Assembly (NCBI GenBank): GCA_949318235.1
Contig: OX439131.1
Location: 26,764,903 to 26,828,902, forward strand
Length of the DNA: 64,000 bases
From: Ecdyonurus torrentis
Lineage: Eukaryota > Arthropoda > Insecta > Ephemeroptera > Heptageniidae
Direction: 5' to 3'
Positions 47,513-61,012 of this stretch are shown here, piece after piece. The notes beneath the pieces were generated by a model. The model was not told the DNA's origin. It worked only from the letters and a program-made list of their open reading frames with translations, and ran no database searches. A program made the translations under genes and the position numbers. Within the stretch, counting starts at the first letter, position 1. Every line of letters starts with the position of its first letter.

Positions 47513-49077
47513 ATCATTTCCTTCTCTTTCAAATTTGCTCTATTTAATATAATGTTTATCGTCGTCCTTGAAATTGAGAAAATGTGGAAATATTACGTGT
47601 TTCAATTTAGGATAAAAGTTATAAAAAATTAATACAATTTGCATTCTTGGATCTTAAATAAAGTAATAATAAGAAATAACCACTTCAAAAATTGGACGTT
47701 GTATTTTTAAAAAAAGTCAACTTTTTTCATTGTAGTAAACCTGATTTTTTTTCAACACTAAAGATAAATCTATAATACATAAAGTATATTATACTGAACA
47801 CACAAAGCCTTTTGTGTGTAAAATCGTATAATATATTATTATGTAAGAATAAAATTTGGTAAATTAATTAACATTAAAGCCTTAAAGCTATATAAAATAT
47901 TTTTATTCTTTAGATTTATAGAATTATGAGCAATATTAATTAAATAAATTACTTGTCCATGTACGTATCCTAGATTAAATAATTAAATATACTCTTTTTT
48001 TTTGTCCCAACGTTAACGCCCTATTTAACTTTATGCGTATAATAGTAAAGAGAAAAAAAGATAGGAAGGCAATAATGTGTCTCTAAATGTCAAGCGAATA
48101 AATAAATTAGTAGAGAGAGCAATTTAAAAGAATTATCTATATAATGAATAAAGTTAATTATAACTTGGAAACTTGAGTGTATTTTATACAGAAGCAAAAT
48201 TAATCTACTATATAGCTATCTATTTAACATAAATGAGAGTAATTTTGTATTATAATATCGATATGATTAAGTAGAAAAGAAATCTTCATCTTATGTTCGC
48301 ATGCTCTGAATCCATTGTGTCAGAGTAACTGGATATCTCGTGTAACTTTTATATACGTGTTTGTTTTTATATGAAACTAAATACACACTTCACATGCAAC
48401 TCACGATCGAGGTGCTATTACATTAGAAGTTCTGAAAACAAGTAGAGTGTAATATATCATATATAACGAGAATAATTACATCATGCTGGATATTAATTTT
48501 TGCTTCAACAACAAAACTATTATAGTTGTTATTTTTATAATGTAATTTCAAAGAAATTTCAGAAGAAATTTATTTACCTGATCAGTATAAGAGTAGAGTG
48601 TGTATATAAACAAATAAGTTTTCTATGTGTGGCAATTAATTCATTAGTGTTTTAACTTGATTTTGTTATGCGAATATTTTTTCTTTTGCATACAACAGAT
48701 ATCTCTGAAAGGTGTGTTATATAGAGGTACAAACCCGCTCTTTAAATCTTTAATGATTCGACAATGTGATTAATAATAATATGAATTTATACCTTTACAA
48801 TTCCTATATAATAGCAGGCATAGCACAATAATATTGGAGAAAAAAAAATATTGAGGAGATCGGTCACCAACAGCAGAGAAGGTACTAAAAAGTTTTAAAC
48901 TTAAACGATTCAATTAAATTTTTTTTTTTTTTTTTACTTTTTTTTAACCGTTTCTTATACCCAAATACATAATTATGATACATTCATACATGATAAATGA
49001 TAAATAATATACTTCTTTCTCTCCTGCCTTATCTCTCTTACTTTCACTCGTCTCATCTTTCTCGGTTATCTATCAAA

Positions 49078-49080
<3 letters not shown>
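45119..49080. other. AT-rich spacer
   Basis: Four kilobases with no recognisable exon, RNA gene or terminal repeat. It holds poly-A/T runs and a (CT)n microsatellite at 47472-47511. Confidence 0.6.
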
Positions 49081-49297
<217 letters not shown>

Positions 49298-49606
49298 CTT
49301 TAAATCATCTCGTACTGATAAATTTAAATATAATAAATTACCATTATATAACAATACAATTGGAGTCAATTTGTATTTTTATGTTATAATTATTTGAGGA
49401 CATGCATAAACATTGTTAGCAAATTTTTAATATATTAAGATTTAGCTAAAAATCTTTATTAAAATGACAACTTAAAGATTGAATTTAAGGCATTTTTTAG
49501 ATTAGTTTGAACGCGAAGTGAAATATATCGGTGATTTGTATGCAAAGTGTATATCATAACGTCTCATTTGGTTGCGAGGAAAGTGACGTGCCCATATAAC
49601 ATGCCA

Positions 49607-50825
49607 TACCCACACAGCACTGAATGACCTTTAGATATCCTACGTATATCCCAAAATATATCCCATTTATCTCCGCTGAAGGTCCACAGAAAATCCAAAT
49701 GTCCCGCCCGCTGGAATATACCATGTAGATCTATGGGATATATTAAAAAAAGTACACTTATTGTTAAATTAAATGCGATATGATAGAAAAAATTTGGGGG
49801 TTTTGGGGGGTGGGGGGTATATAGGCAATGTATTTTTTAACTTTGTTTTCAGTATTTTCCCAATTTTACATGGGCAAATAATAACCCCCAACTCCCCCCC
49901 CACCCCAGGTCCGGGGAAGTGCTATTGTTGTGCGGTGTGCGTGCCCATAAGTCCGAAAATATTAATGACTTGTCAAAGTTGTGTGATTTCATTTAACATG
50001 GGCAAACCCCCAACCCTCCCCCCCCCCCCCAGGTCGGGGGAAGGGCTTTTGGTTTTTGCCCAAGTCAGAAAATATTCATGACTTAAAGTTGTGTGTCTTC
50101 CACTGAGACACGAAATTGAAGGATATAACATGGATATTCGGAGGATATTATTACCACAACTTTTCAGTCTGACTTAAAAAGTTAGAGATGGATTTTCAAA
50201 ATTAAATTAAGTTAATTAATTATTAAAATTGTAGTTGTTTTATGATTTGAATTGTTTGCTTATAATTAAATGCACAAAACCCATACTTTATACTATTTTA
50301 AAATTAATTATTTAGCACGATATAAAAAAATTAGCATCATTTAAAATTCACAAATAAACGCTGCCCCCTGGTGGATATACCTATGGATATTTGGATATTT
50401 TTGGGATATCTAATGGATATAAAGAATTTAAAATATTAAAGTGACTAAAAAAATCAAATAGCATGAAATATAACTTTTAGGTAAATAAATTCATAACATA
50501 TATCATAAAATCTCTCAATAAAACTAATTTTGTGAGTGAAATTTTATATATCCACTCTTGCATATTCTATGGATATACCAGTGGATATAAAAAAATTGCC
50601 CCAAAATATATTTATTGATTAAAATTATAAATAAAACATAATATAATTGTCAGCTCATGAGAAAAACGGGTTGAAAATAAGTAGATAATTAATTTTGGAT
50701 TGGTTTTTTTATATCCAAGCTAAATATCCCATAGACATTCAAGGTTCATATAAAATGGACGGGACATATTTTGGATATTGGGATATCCAATGAATATCTA
50801 TTGGATAAACCGTGCTGTGTGGGTA
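49607..50825. mobile_element. 1.2-kb element with TACCCACACAGCAC ends and many GGATAT words
   Basis: Terminal inverted repeats are TACCCACACAGCAC (49607-49620) and GTGCTGTGTGGGTA (50812-50825). The body carries over a dozen GGATAT/ATATCC hexamers, concentrated near both ends, and two tandem copies of a roughly 135-bp C-rich unit (about 49868-50100). There is no transposase. Clustered short words behind the ends resemble subterminal transposase-binding repeats. The superfamily is not identified and no target duplication is clear. Confidence 0.7.
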
Positions 50826-51540
50826 GGTTAGCTTATATTGATTGCTGAAAGTGTCAAGCAAGTCGATACAGCTGAAAAGGAAGCTTATAGCAACATTACA
50901 TTTCAGCCCGCGGCTTAACAATTTCATAAATTAATAAATTATTCTTATATGCTTAAGACTTGCAAAGATATCGGTCTGTTAATTACTATTTAATAAATGA
51001 TACCTTAGTCCTTAGTCAATCAATTATTCAGTAGTACCAATAAGTAATAAATCACTTTTCTTCTTCTAAATCTATACTAAAAACTGACAATTACATGTTA
51101 ATTTTAGTACAATGAACTTTTTTTTATTATTATTTTTTAAATTACGTCTTTTTTGTACTTTTGATTAAAAAAAAATAAAAAAAAAACGTTCACTTTTATT
51201 TCATATAAGAAAAAAAAAGGAGCATAGAAGTATTAAATCTGTAAATGTGAATATAATTTGAACCAATTGTTATATTATATGTATTAAATTATTTGTTCAT
51301 TTTGATTTGTTGATGATCGATGATTGATGTTGAAATTATATAATCGAAAATTAAAAAAAAAAAAAATAATAATAATAATAATAATGCTGGCTTAATCCAA
51401 TTAAAATAATAATCTCTCGAAGAAAACGTAATCTTCAGAATTATGTTTTACACTATGTTTTTGAGCAAATTAAAATAAATATATACAATGCTTATATTAC
51501 ACATCATACTACATTCAATAGTATGTAATAAAAGAGCGAT
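50826..51540. other. AT-rich spacer
   Basis: Short A/T and (TAA)n runs only; no gene is recognised. Confidence 0.6.
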
Positions 51541-51544
51541 CATC

Positions 51545-51715
51545 ATGTTTAAGAGCTGATGGAGATTGATGGGTCGAGCTACTCGAGCTGGATCCCCGCA
51601 TGATGTGGGCTCGATACACGAGCTGTCAAGGCTGCAGCCTCTGGCGAATTCCTCGCGAGCCACACAGCCCACCGTCATTACTTCAGCCCGCGACTCCTGA
51701 TCATGTCAAACAACA
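51545..51715. other. GC-rich island with open frames on both strands
   Basis: About 170 bp of GC-rich DNA in AT-rich surroundings. On plus, ATG 51569 opens 43 codons (MGRATRAGSPHDVGSIHELS at its start) to TGA 51698-51700. On minus, a frame from 51678 reads MTVGCVAREEFARGCSLDSS and continues. Neither is recognised and splice sites are not convincing. It may be an exon of an unknown gene or a first exon. Confidence 0.3.
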
Positions 51716-52259
51716 TGCACTATCATGTCAGCCACTTTAATTAAACACCGTTATTAAATAGTAATTTTATTTATTTATTAAATAATAATAACTGTCTCAA
51801 TTCTGTACCAAAAACTTACAAGATAATTTTTGCTGATCCAATAATATAAGAAATATTTGACATATAGTTTGATTTTGAGGGACTGTATACGTCTACGCGA
51901 TAAAATAGTATTCTACAGCAGTAATAATATGAATATTTATATAAAAATTTATGGTTTTTGTAATTCCATTTTTTTACTCTTTTCACTTTTCTTATAACTT
52001 TTACGTTTGAATTTGAATGATTATTATAACTTTCTTATAGATCGTAAAAGAAAGAATAAAATTTATAACTTCGATTCTTCTATTATAGAGTGATCATTTT
52101 GTTTCTATTGATTTGATTGTAGTAATCATTTATACGCGTGATTTGTCACATCATTCCTAAATGACCCTATATTATTATAAAATATTATGTATACTTTACA
52201 TCATGTTGCTCCTCTACTTATTTTATATGATAATTTTTATGCTCATAATTGACGTGTGT

Positions 52260-52317
<58 letters not shown>

Positions 52318-52770
52318 TGCAAAGTAATGAAATTTTCCGTGTACTTGCTGGAGAGAAAATAAAAGGGTGTATTGGGCAACAAAGCCCAGTACGTTGAGTA
52401 TGATACGTCAGCTATATTTTATACAGTCGCCAGACAGGAATGTCTTATAAACTCGAGGTCATTTCTGCTTATCATAATTTTTATATATTTTTTATTCACT
52501 TTAAATTTAGACTTCATATAAAATAATGAATGTCCCTTACATTTTTACTCTCGATAGAAAATAGAAAAATATTGAGTTATTAAAGCTAGACAACAAAGCT
52601 TTATTTATAGGTATATATTATTTATGTAATACACATCTGAGGTATTTAACAAAAACTTTTAAATTACGTTTCATCGTAAAAGGTTATATGTTATAATCTC
52701 TTCAAGTTTTAAATAAAATACCTAAATACGTAAATTTAAAATAATAATAACTATACTTATGGATAAAAAT
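51716..52770. other. AT-rich spacer
   Basis: Contains (AT)n at 52263-52315. No gene is recognised. Confidence 0.6.
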
Positions 52771-52903
52771 TAATGCTGTTCGTAAACCCTGCTTTTTTGC
52801 AAAAAAAATAAAAAAATAAAATAAAACGTTTGCTTTTAATAACTAAAGGTGATTATCATTTTAGGAGCAGAAGAGAACAGGGTTTACGAACAGAACAGCA
52901 TTA
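52771..52903. mobile_element. TGTTCGTAAACCCTG foldback MITE, copy C
   Basis: 133 bp with the clearest ends of this family: TAATGCTGTTCGTAAACCCT on the left and AGGGTTTACGAACAG...CAGCATTA on the right. Confidence 0.8.
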
Positions 52904-53064
52904 TACTATTCCATATATTTATATAAACATAAATAACACCCAAAGTATGATAACAAAATATATTTATATTGGTATATTATTGCAGGTACTCGAAATAATA
53001 AATGTGTATAGCTATCTGAATACAACAAATTCAATGTATGCCTTTGAGAGCATAGACTCTATCG

Positions 53065-54127
53065 ACAAAATCAAATAGTAACCTCGTATCTTAGATTTTG
53101 ATGTTTTCAAGTTTACAGTAGCACTGTAGCTCAGAAAAAAATTACAAAAAATTAACTTTTATTTTATCCTAAGGCACATGTATTGCACATTACTTCAGCT
53201 TAGTTTCAAACTTTGCCAACTGGTGGTGTCTTTGTAATTAACTAATTAGTAACAAAAAACGACTTTTTTTGTGTAATTTTGAAAACAATGATTTGAAAAG
53301 TGCATTTCCTCTGAAAGTACATGAGATAAAAATTTCAAATTCAAACAACCAATAAAGAAAATATTGATTATTCATGCCATGCATTCAATAAAAAATTGCA
53401 ACCAACCCCTTTGCCAAAAAATGCAAAAAACGTAACTTTGTAACTACAAGGATTTTAAAGCTGAAAATCACTTTAGGGGTAGAATTGTGTATTGGTAATA
53501 TGAAACCATTCAAATTATTTTGTTCAGTTATTTGTGCGAGGAAATATATATTTATTTAAAAAGTATATGTACTCCGGGTTGCATTTTACAGGCTGATTGT
53601 GCTGCGGGCTGCATTTATTAGGCGCTCTCAAGAATTTTAAATCATAATTTGGGGTTATTTTAAGGTTATTTCAATTAAAGTATCAAATCATTTTACCAAT
53701 ACAAATTTATGGCTCAAAAGTGATTTTCAGCTTCTAAACCCTTGTAGTTTCAAAGTTACGTTTTTCGCATATTTTGGCAAAGGGGTTGGTTGCAATTTTT
53801 TTTTGTATGCATGGCATGAATAATCAATATTTCCTTTATTGGTTGTTTGAGTTTGAAATTTTTATCTCATGTACTTTCAGAGGAAATGCACTTTTCAAAT
53901 CATTGTTTTCAAAATTACACAAAAAAAGCCGTTTTTTGTTACTAATTAGTTAATTACAAAGACACCATCAGCTGGAAAAGTTTGAAACTGTGCTGAAGTA
54001 ATGTGCAATACATGTGCCTTAGGATAAAATAAAAGTTAATTTTTTGTAATTTTTTTCTGAGCTACAGTGCTACTGTAAACTTGAAAACATCAAAATCTAA
54101 GATACGAGGTTACTATTTGATTTTGTC
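53065..54127. mobile_element. 1.06-kb foldback element with about 450-bp arms
   Basis: The sequence runs GACAAAATCAAATAGTAACC inward and returns as GGTTACTATTTGATTTTGTC. The arms stay closely complementary for about 450 bp each (for example TAAGGCACATGTATTGCACA against its complement). A small unique centre near 53560-53640 separates them. There is no coding capacity. A target duplication is not clear (flanks TCGA/TCGC at best). Confidence 0.85.
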
Positions 54128-54715
54128 GCTATACTCTATATAAACAAACAGAGCACCGCATTGTTTTATATATCTTTATAATTAATACTGAAACAAAATT
54201 CTGCGGTCTAGCGTGCAGCATTTTTACTCATCTTCTTCCTGTGGCAAGGCAACGTTCAGAAATTTACATTCACTGTTCGTGGTATTTTTTTTCCCTACAA
54301 TGAGCAAAAAAGCTTTTATTTTTGTGCTTAAATGGCAAAAGCGCGCGTTGCAGAAAAAAGAAAAATGCAAAATTAATCAAAATAATATAGTATAGTCCGA
54401 CAAATTTATTATAATGTATGCGGTAAAGTACAATCAGCATTATTTCTGATGTTCTCACATTAAAATAATAATAATGGAATGCAAAACGAGTTTATATCCG
54501 TGGTTTGAAATTTAATTTTATTAAAAAAATTATATAAAAATGAATTAAAGAAAGAAAAAAAAAAGAGAGAGATTGTACTCTCGAATGAAAGTGCTTGGTT
54601 CACAATCTGAAACGATTCTATACGTACAAATATGATTTACATATCTTTGTTTTTGTCACTTTTTATTATTATATTTATATTAATAATTGTAATATATGGA
54701 TATTGTTCTGTATTA

Positions 54716-55019
54716 TAGGGTGTATGCGCATGACGTCATATATAATACGCTTGTAGACTATACTGGAGTAGTGAATAGTATTGCTGAGCATAGGAAACAA
54801 ACTTCGTTTTAGGCAAATTTCTTTGAGAAATCGGTTAGTTTTTTGTTATTGTTATTTTTCTCACATACTTGAGATACTAATTCAACATATTTACAGCATC
54901 AATACTCTAAAAAATATTGCATAGTGTTTTTAAACTGGCAAAATGAGTTATTTTCCTATGCCGCCCATGATTGAGTGGTCCAACATGGCGTCGACTTAAA
55001 CATGAATGCATAGACCCTA
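54716..55019. mobile_element. TAGGGT-TIR MITE, copy 3 (intact)
   Basis: 304 bp with ends TAGGGTGTATGC and GCATAGACCCTA and TA on both sides. It aligns with 27819-28122. Confidence 0.9.
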
Positions 55020-55912
55020 TAAAAAATATATAAATCTATTATATTATAATAAATCGAATCATTTAAATATTTCATGTTAGCTTTGTGTCTGACTTTTTTG
55101 TGTGGTGTGCAATACTTAAATCCGTTTCTTATACTTTTTTTTTGTAAAGAAAAAAGTGTGCTCTTTGTCTTTTATATATTTATAGTCAAGTCGAGTCTAC
55201 TTTTTGAAGACAGGAATGCTTGTTCTTTACTTCGAGGGTTGCTTGACAACAGTATATGAGGTTGCAAGTTCAACATAAACTTTAAAAAAAAAAAAAAAAA
55301 AAAAAAAGTCTCGTCTCATGTATTACAGGTGGTACTTACGTTTCTTCTGTGTAATATTACTATACTTAAATTCTACTATACAATACACAATGTGTACGAT
55401 TGCTTCTTTTTTATATAAAAGGCTCAATATATATTCGGATCACGCGTCGCCGCAGTAGCCTATACGACGTCAATATCAATTTATTTTCAATATATTATTA
55501 TAACGACTTGTATATCACTTGACACGTCTTTATAATATCCAATCAGAATCACCGAGTTTGAAAGTTCACACATTTATAAAAATAACTAATCTAATAAATA
55601 AAATCTGTTAAATTATTTCTCACCAAAGTAAAAGTTTATAAGTTGTTATTGTTATATAATGACGTTTAATTTGACTCCTATATGAAATTTTAATTACAAT
55701 CCAAATTATTATTATACCATTAAAGCGAAGAGGCATATTGATATGTATAGTAGTTATAAGATAAGTTACAAGCAATAAAATAGCTATAATTAGTGAAACA
55801 TTGAATGCTTTGTACTCAAGCATTACACATTAATGGAGCTTATCGGTTTAGTGCGACGGGAGACGCGGGGAAAGCTAAGGGTTCCCTAATTTAACATAAT
55901 TTTAATGGAAAA

Positions 55913-55943
<31 letters not shown>

Positions 55944-56943
55944 GCAATTTTTGCAATTTTTGAGAAAATACTCCACCGATTTCGGAGAAATTTAAATGAG
56001 AAATACTAGACATACTTTTACGTGTTTTAAGCCATAGAAAAATGTTAGGCCTTTTTTAAACCGATAACCTCCACTCCATTGCTTTTCTATATTTGTATGA
56101 CAAAAATATGAATAAAACGTAATAATAATAATAATAAAATACATTTAATTTATTATGCAAATAATAATAAAACTGCCCTTTTCTTATTTTAGAAATAAAT
56201 ATTGAACATTATAGAAACTAAAGAATTGGATAAAATACGTCAAACGGTGTTATGTTTCTTTTTGTTAATAATAATAATAATTTTTCTCTCATATTATACA
56301 GTACATGTCAGTTAAAAAATGTCACAGTCATTACATTCAACAGCAAACTATCAAGTTTAACCGTATTAAATCATACTGTGATTTCCATTTATTTGATCGT
56401 GTACGTATTTTGCTGGTAAAAATAAATATTGACATGTTTCCCGGTATACCTGAACTTTTGTTTGTTGTCTTGATATGTTGCTATGGTAACAATAAATTCT
56501 GATTAAATTTATATTATGTAATCAATGCCTGCCAGCGCATGAAGAAGACTAGTGTAAACAATGAATATAATATTTCAAGTACATTTTTTGTTTACGTTTA
56601 GCTGTAGAACCCATGACTAAAACGTATAATATTAAATAATGATTATTTTATTAAAACTAAATAAATCACCAGCCATGACTGCTACAGTTGAAATTTTAAT
56701 TATAAATAACATATATGTGACAAATATTCATAGGTTGTGATTATATGAAGTTATAGGTTCATTTGAGAATCATATAACTAATCTTCAAAATTGTATAGCT
56801 AATTTAAATTAGAGCAAGTTTGGTTGTTATGCTATACAAGCTAAAAAAAATTATGTGGAACTTATTCTAATCGTAAAAAAAAAAAAATCATTGCTCTATT
56901 TTTTTTTTCTTCTTCTTTCTTCTTCTTCTTAACAAATGTATAG

Positions 56944-56980
<37 letters not shown>

Positions 56981-57090
56981 TGATCATATTTAAGAAGAAT
57001 ATTGCGAACAACTAAAACAATAAATTATAAACTTGACATCATAAAGAAGTAGAAATTATATTTTTGGTCTTACTAATATTCCAATCAATG
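55020..57090. other. AT-rich spacer
   Basis: Poly-A (about 55285-55307), poly-T (about 55917-55942 and 56947-56976) and a CTT-rich stretch near 56910-56930. No gene is recognised. Confidence 0.55.
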
Positions 57091-57097
57091 CTTACAG

Positions 57098-57228
57098 TTG
57101 TGAAGAGTGACCAACCCTGGCGGCCCTGATTCAGGCGTGCAGCCGTTCTGCGCTGCTGGAGGAATTTGGCGGGTGGCTTATGTTCTACTGTCTGCAGTCC
57201 TCGCGCCCGCAACCCGCGGCCCCGGCCT
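57098..57228 (+). other. Candidate non-coding exon upstream of the TNFAIP8-type gene
   Basis: A GC-rich 131-bp block bounded by an acceptor (TGCTTACAG|) and a donor (|GTAAGTTTC) on plus. In the frame that would join the next exon it contains an early TGA, so it would be 5' UTR. The minus strand also has an acceptor (AAACTTACAG|) and a donor (|GTAAGC) around nearly the same block, and an open frame through it. Strand and role are therefore uncertain. Confidence 0.35.
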
Positions 57229-57268
57229 GTAAGTTTCTCTACAACAGTTCTCTCCATAATTATTGATT

Positions 57269-57316
<48 letters not shown>

Positions 57317-57541
57317 TTTCAAAATACACACCGATCATATTATAGAACAATCCTTGTAAATAAACCATGTATATGTATACAACCTTTTTTGTTTTTTATA
57401 TTTTTTTGCACCGGAATTATAATTTTGAACATTGAGTTTGTAATGAATGCTATTTTTCAGATTTTAACCGCAAAATTTTAAAATGAAATGTTTGAAAGAA
57501 AAATTATTGTAGGAAAAAAAAAAAAAAAAAAAAAAACTTAC

Positions 57542-57848
57542 AGGCGTAGAACACCTTGAACAAAAAACTTGTCTAATATCCTAACATATCTAAATATCAA
57601 CGTTAATTTAGCCCTAGTCATTGATTTCTAATTTATTTACTTTTACGAAATGTGAGATGCGGGTTTATGACGTCACAGGTCGCTTGTTTCCGCGCGCGTG
57701 GACCAGGCGAGCTGTGACGTCATAAACCCGCATCTGACATTTTGCGAATGGAAAATAATTAGAAATCAATGACTCCAGCCAAATTAACGTTGATATTTAG
57801 GTATGTTAGGATATTAGGCAAGTTTTTTGTTCAAGGTGTTCAACGCCT
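57542..57848. mobile_element. TTAA foldback MITE, copy 3
   Basis: 307-bp palindrome with ends AGGCGTAGAACACCTTGAAC and its complement. The right flank is TTAA and the left flank TTAC. The centre is TTTCCGCGCGCGTGGACC. Both arms contain TGACGTCA. Confidence 0.9.
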
Positions 57849-57852
57849 TTAA

Positions 57853-58368
57853 TATTTTACATTGGTAAAAATCTGAAATCTTTTAATTTTTTATAACTTC
57901 AATTATTTTAATATATCCCTAATTTTATATGTATAGGAAATATTATTTATTGATATAATTTCATCAACTCCTTGATTTATTTTTATATACTTTGAACTTA
58001 AAAGAACGATAATATACTATTATTAACTACACATTTAATTAATGTTATAAAATAAAGATTATTTTTCTTTGAGACTTCTAAAATTTGGCTAATTTAAATT
58101 TATACATTAAAAAATGTATAAATTAATTTGTTACTTTAAAAAAAAATTAAAATTAACATTGATTTTCTTACACAAAAGAAGATATAATGGAACTTTGAAA
58201 ACATGTTGTATTATACATTATGTATAATAAATTATATGATAATAATAATATGACGTATATTATCGTATTTTAGCACATTAAGACATTGCAAAATTCATGT
58301 TATGGTTTTTGCACTACAACCTGCATGTTTGTATTTATTTATTATTTAATCCCTATGCACAACGACAG
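57853..58368. other. AT-rich sequence before the first coding exon of the TNFAIP8-type gene
   Basis: Nothing is recognised apart from the acceptor GCACAACGACAG at its end. Confidence 0.5.
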
Positions 58369-58431
58369 CCCATCACCGAGTGTAAACCAAAATCCCTCAA
58401 GGACGTGCTAGATCAAACTCCTGCAGCGCTG

Positions 58432-58579
58432 ATGACGACCGGTAAGTTGAGAGTTGACATACAGGTCAAGGCCAAGAGTCCCTTTGTACTCTACTAATTA
58501 GTCCTCTTTTATATAAATATGTTTTTTCATCAAGGAAACCCTTGAGCATGAATATGTATAGTAATTAATCCTTGTATAC

Positions 58580-58664
<85 letters not shown>

Positions 58665-60920
58665 ACATAAAAATCTTATATCCTCATTATACGAAGACTA
58701 ATTAGTCTTTTTTTGTTACTTTAGAATAATTATACCGTATTATGTAACATTCTTTTATAATTGATATACAGTATTCATGTAAGTTATTGCAATTAAAAAG
58801 AAATGTCTTTAAATATGATGGAACAATTCTTTACGATTAGATTGTTTAACAAATGGTATAAATGAATTATTAAGTATTTAAACATCTGGAAAAGATAACA
58901 TAACGTTTCTTGAGGATACTTTTCATTTAAACAAAAATCTTAGCTCATTTTTTCCTTTTTCGATCAAAATAAGAATTCTTAATAATATAATATATAAGTT
59001 TGCATTAAAAAACATTTACATATATTTTTAATTATTTTTTTATTTGAAACGCAACAGGACTTTTTTAAAAGAAAAGAAAATTTATATATAATTTTGTCGT
59101 TTTAATATTCTATATTTAGAAACGTAGTTGTATTACGTATGCGGATTACATGCCATGAATTCAATTGAGGCGACCACCAACAACAAAAATGTTTTTATGT
59201 GTCTCGATCTGCAGTGCGTTTTATGTCGTACGCTTATACATAGTTAGGCTCGTCTCGCGCCTCGCGGCGACGGTGGCTTTGGGTGCGGCTACTGGCATCG
59301 ATCTCCATATAGCCCACATAGTAACCATAGCCCGCAGTCGTCTTGCATACGTACTGTGTATATCAGCTTTATTGCGTTTCAATTAAATAAATTAAATATA
59401 AATTAAAAATAAAATTAAAATACTGTAATACATCAGAAAAAAAAAACACCCAGATTAATGTAATTTCATTTATATTAATTTAATGACCGAATGATATATA
59501 TAACATCAATGTGACTCCATAAACATGTTAAACTAAAAATTTGAATATAAATAAATATTGAAATGTAATATCTTAAATATTAAATTTTTACTATTAATTT
59601 TTATAAACTAACTTACCATAAATAGGCCTATGTTCTGATTCGCAAAGAATAAACTGTGTATGTAAAACTCTCGTATGTGTTAAATGGAATGAATAATTAA
59701 TCATTATTGTTGCTTTTTTTTTTTTTTTTTTTTTTTTAATTTTAACTCAAAATTTAAAATCAAAACACTCAAGCTGATACTAAAGCTCCTTGAATTATGC
59801 AGCTTTTTAAGCATACGTGCTAAACAAATTGCCTACCTTTCAGGCGCTATTTTTAAATAATATAAATATGAAAATGTATAATATTTTATAAGAACATTGG
59901 TATATAAAGGAAATTCTAAATGAAGTACAAGTAGGCTGTATTTGTGGTTTATTTCTGTCATAATTATCAAACAGGATGACCATAATGACGTTCTGTATGT
60001 AAACTTCATTTGACGTATTTTAAGATTGCTGTGAGCATGTATGTATAAACAAGGAATCGAGTCTTATTAACACACATTCAAATTGAAAAAAATCTTTAAG
60101 ATCTTCCTTAGACGTTTATATAGCTTCACAATTAAAAAGTAATTGTGTTTATTGATTTTTGCCATTGCGTTCCAGTGATGGCAGAGTCCTTCAAGGCACG
60201 GGAGATCGGGCTGCGGGCGCAGAAGAAAATTCTAAGTCGTATGGCAACCAAAAGTGTCGCCAAGGCATTTATTGACGACACCACTGGTAGTCTTCTTGAC
60301 AACGTTTACCGTCTTGCCAAGGTTCATGTAAGTACTTGTGGTTTATATAACTTTTACCATATTATATGTTTATATTATTAAAAAATTGTCGAGATAACCA
60401 ATTCAAAAAATTATTGGTGTCTTATACAGAGTAACTGAAACTATGATTTTTAAAACTTTAAGATTTATTTTTCAATTTTTCCGCGATAATTATTTACTAC
60501 TATATAATACTATACTATATAGGTTTTATTTTTCTTTGTTTAATTTTTACTTTTAAATTTCAACTTATAAATGCTTGTATGTACATATTACATAATATAT
60601 CATTATTTTATTATTATGTACTTTACATTTATATAAAAATTATATACAAGTATCAGAACGATTCATTATAAAAGAGGAAGGAAGCCGAGAAGAGTTTTAT
60701 TTATTTATTTATTTGTTATACAAATTTGATCTATCATTAAAGAAGAGTGTAGAATATTAAACCAGCACAGCACAGCATTTTTATATGTATATATCGATTC
60801 AAATATTTTAATTAATTGTTTACAAGACTCAAAATGCTACCAATTATAGTTGATTTTTTTTTACTACTACGATGCTTATAACATAAATTCTAAAATAGTT
60901 ATAATCTTATAATAATAAAA

Positions 60921-61012
<92 letters not shown>

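Noticed and set aside
49773..50081. 102-codon plus-strand frame rich in Pro and Gly
   Set aside because: It is made by poly-G/poly-C runs and a tandem C-rich unit inside a transposon.
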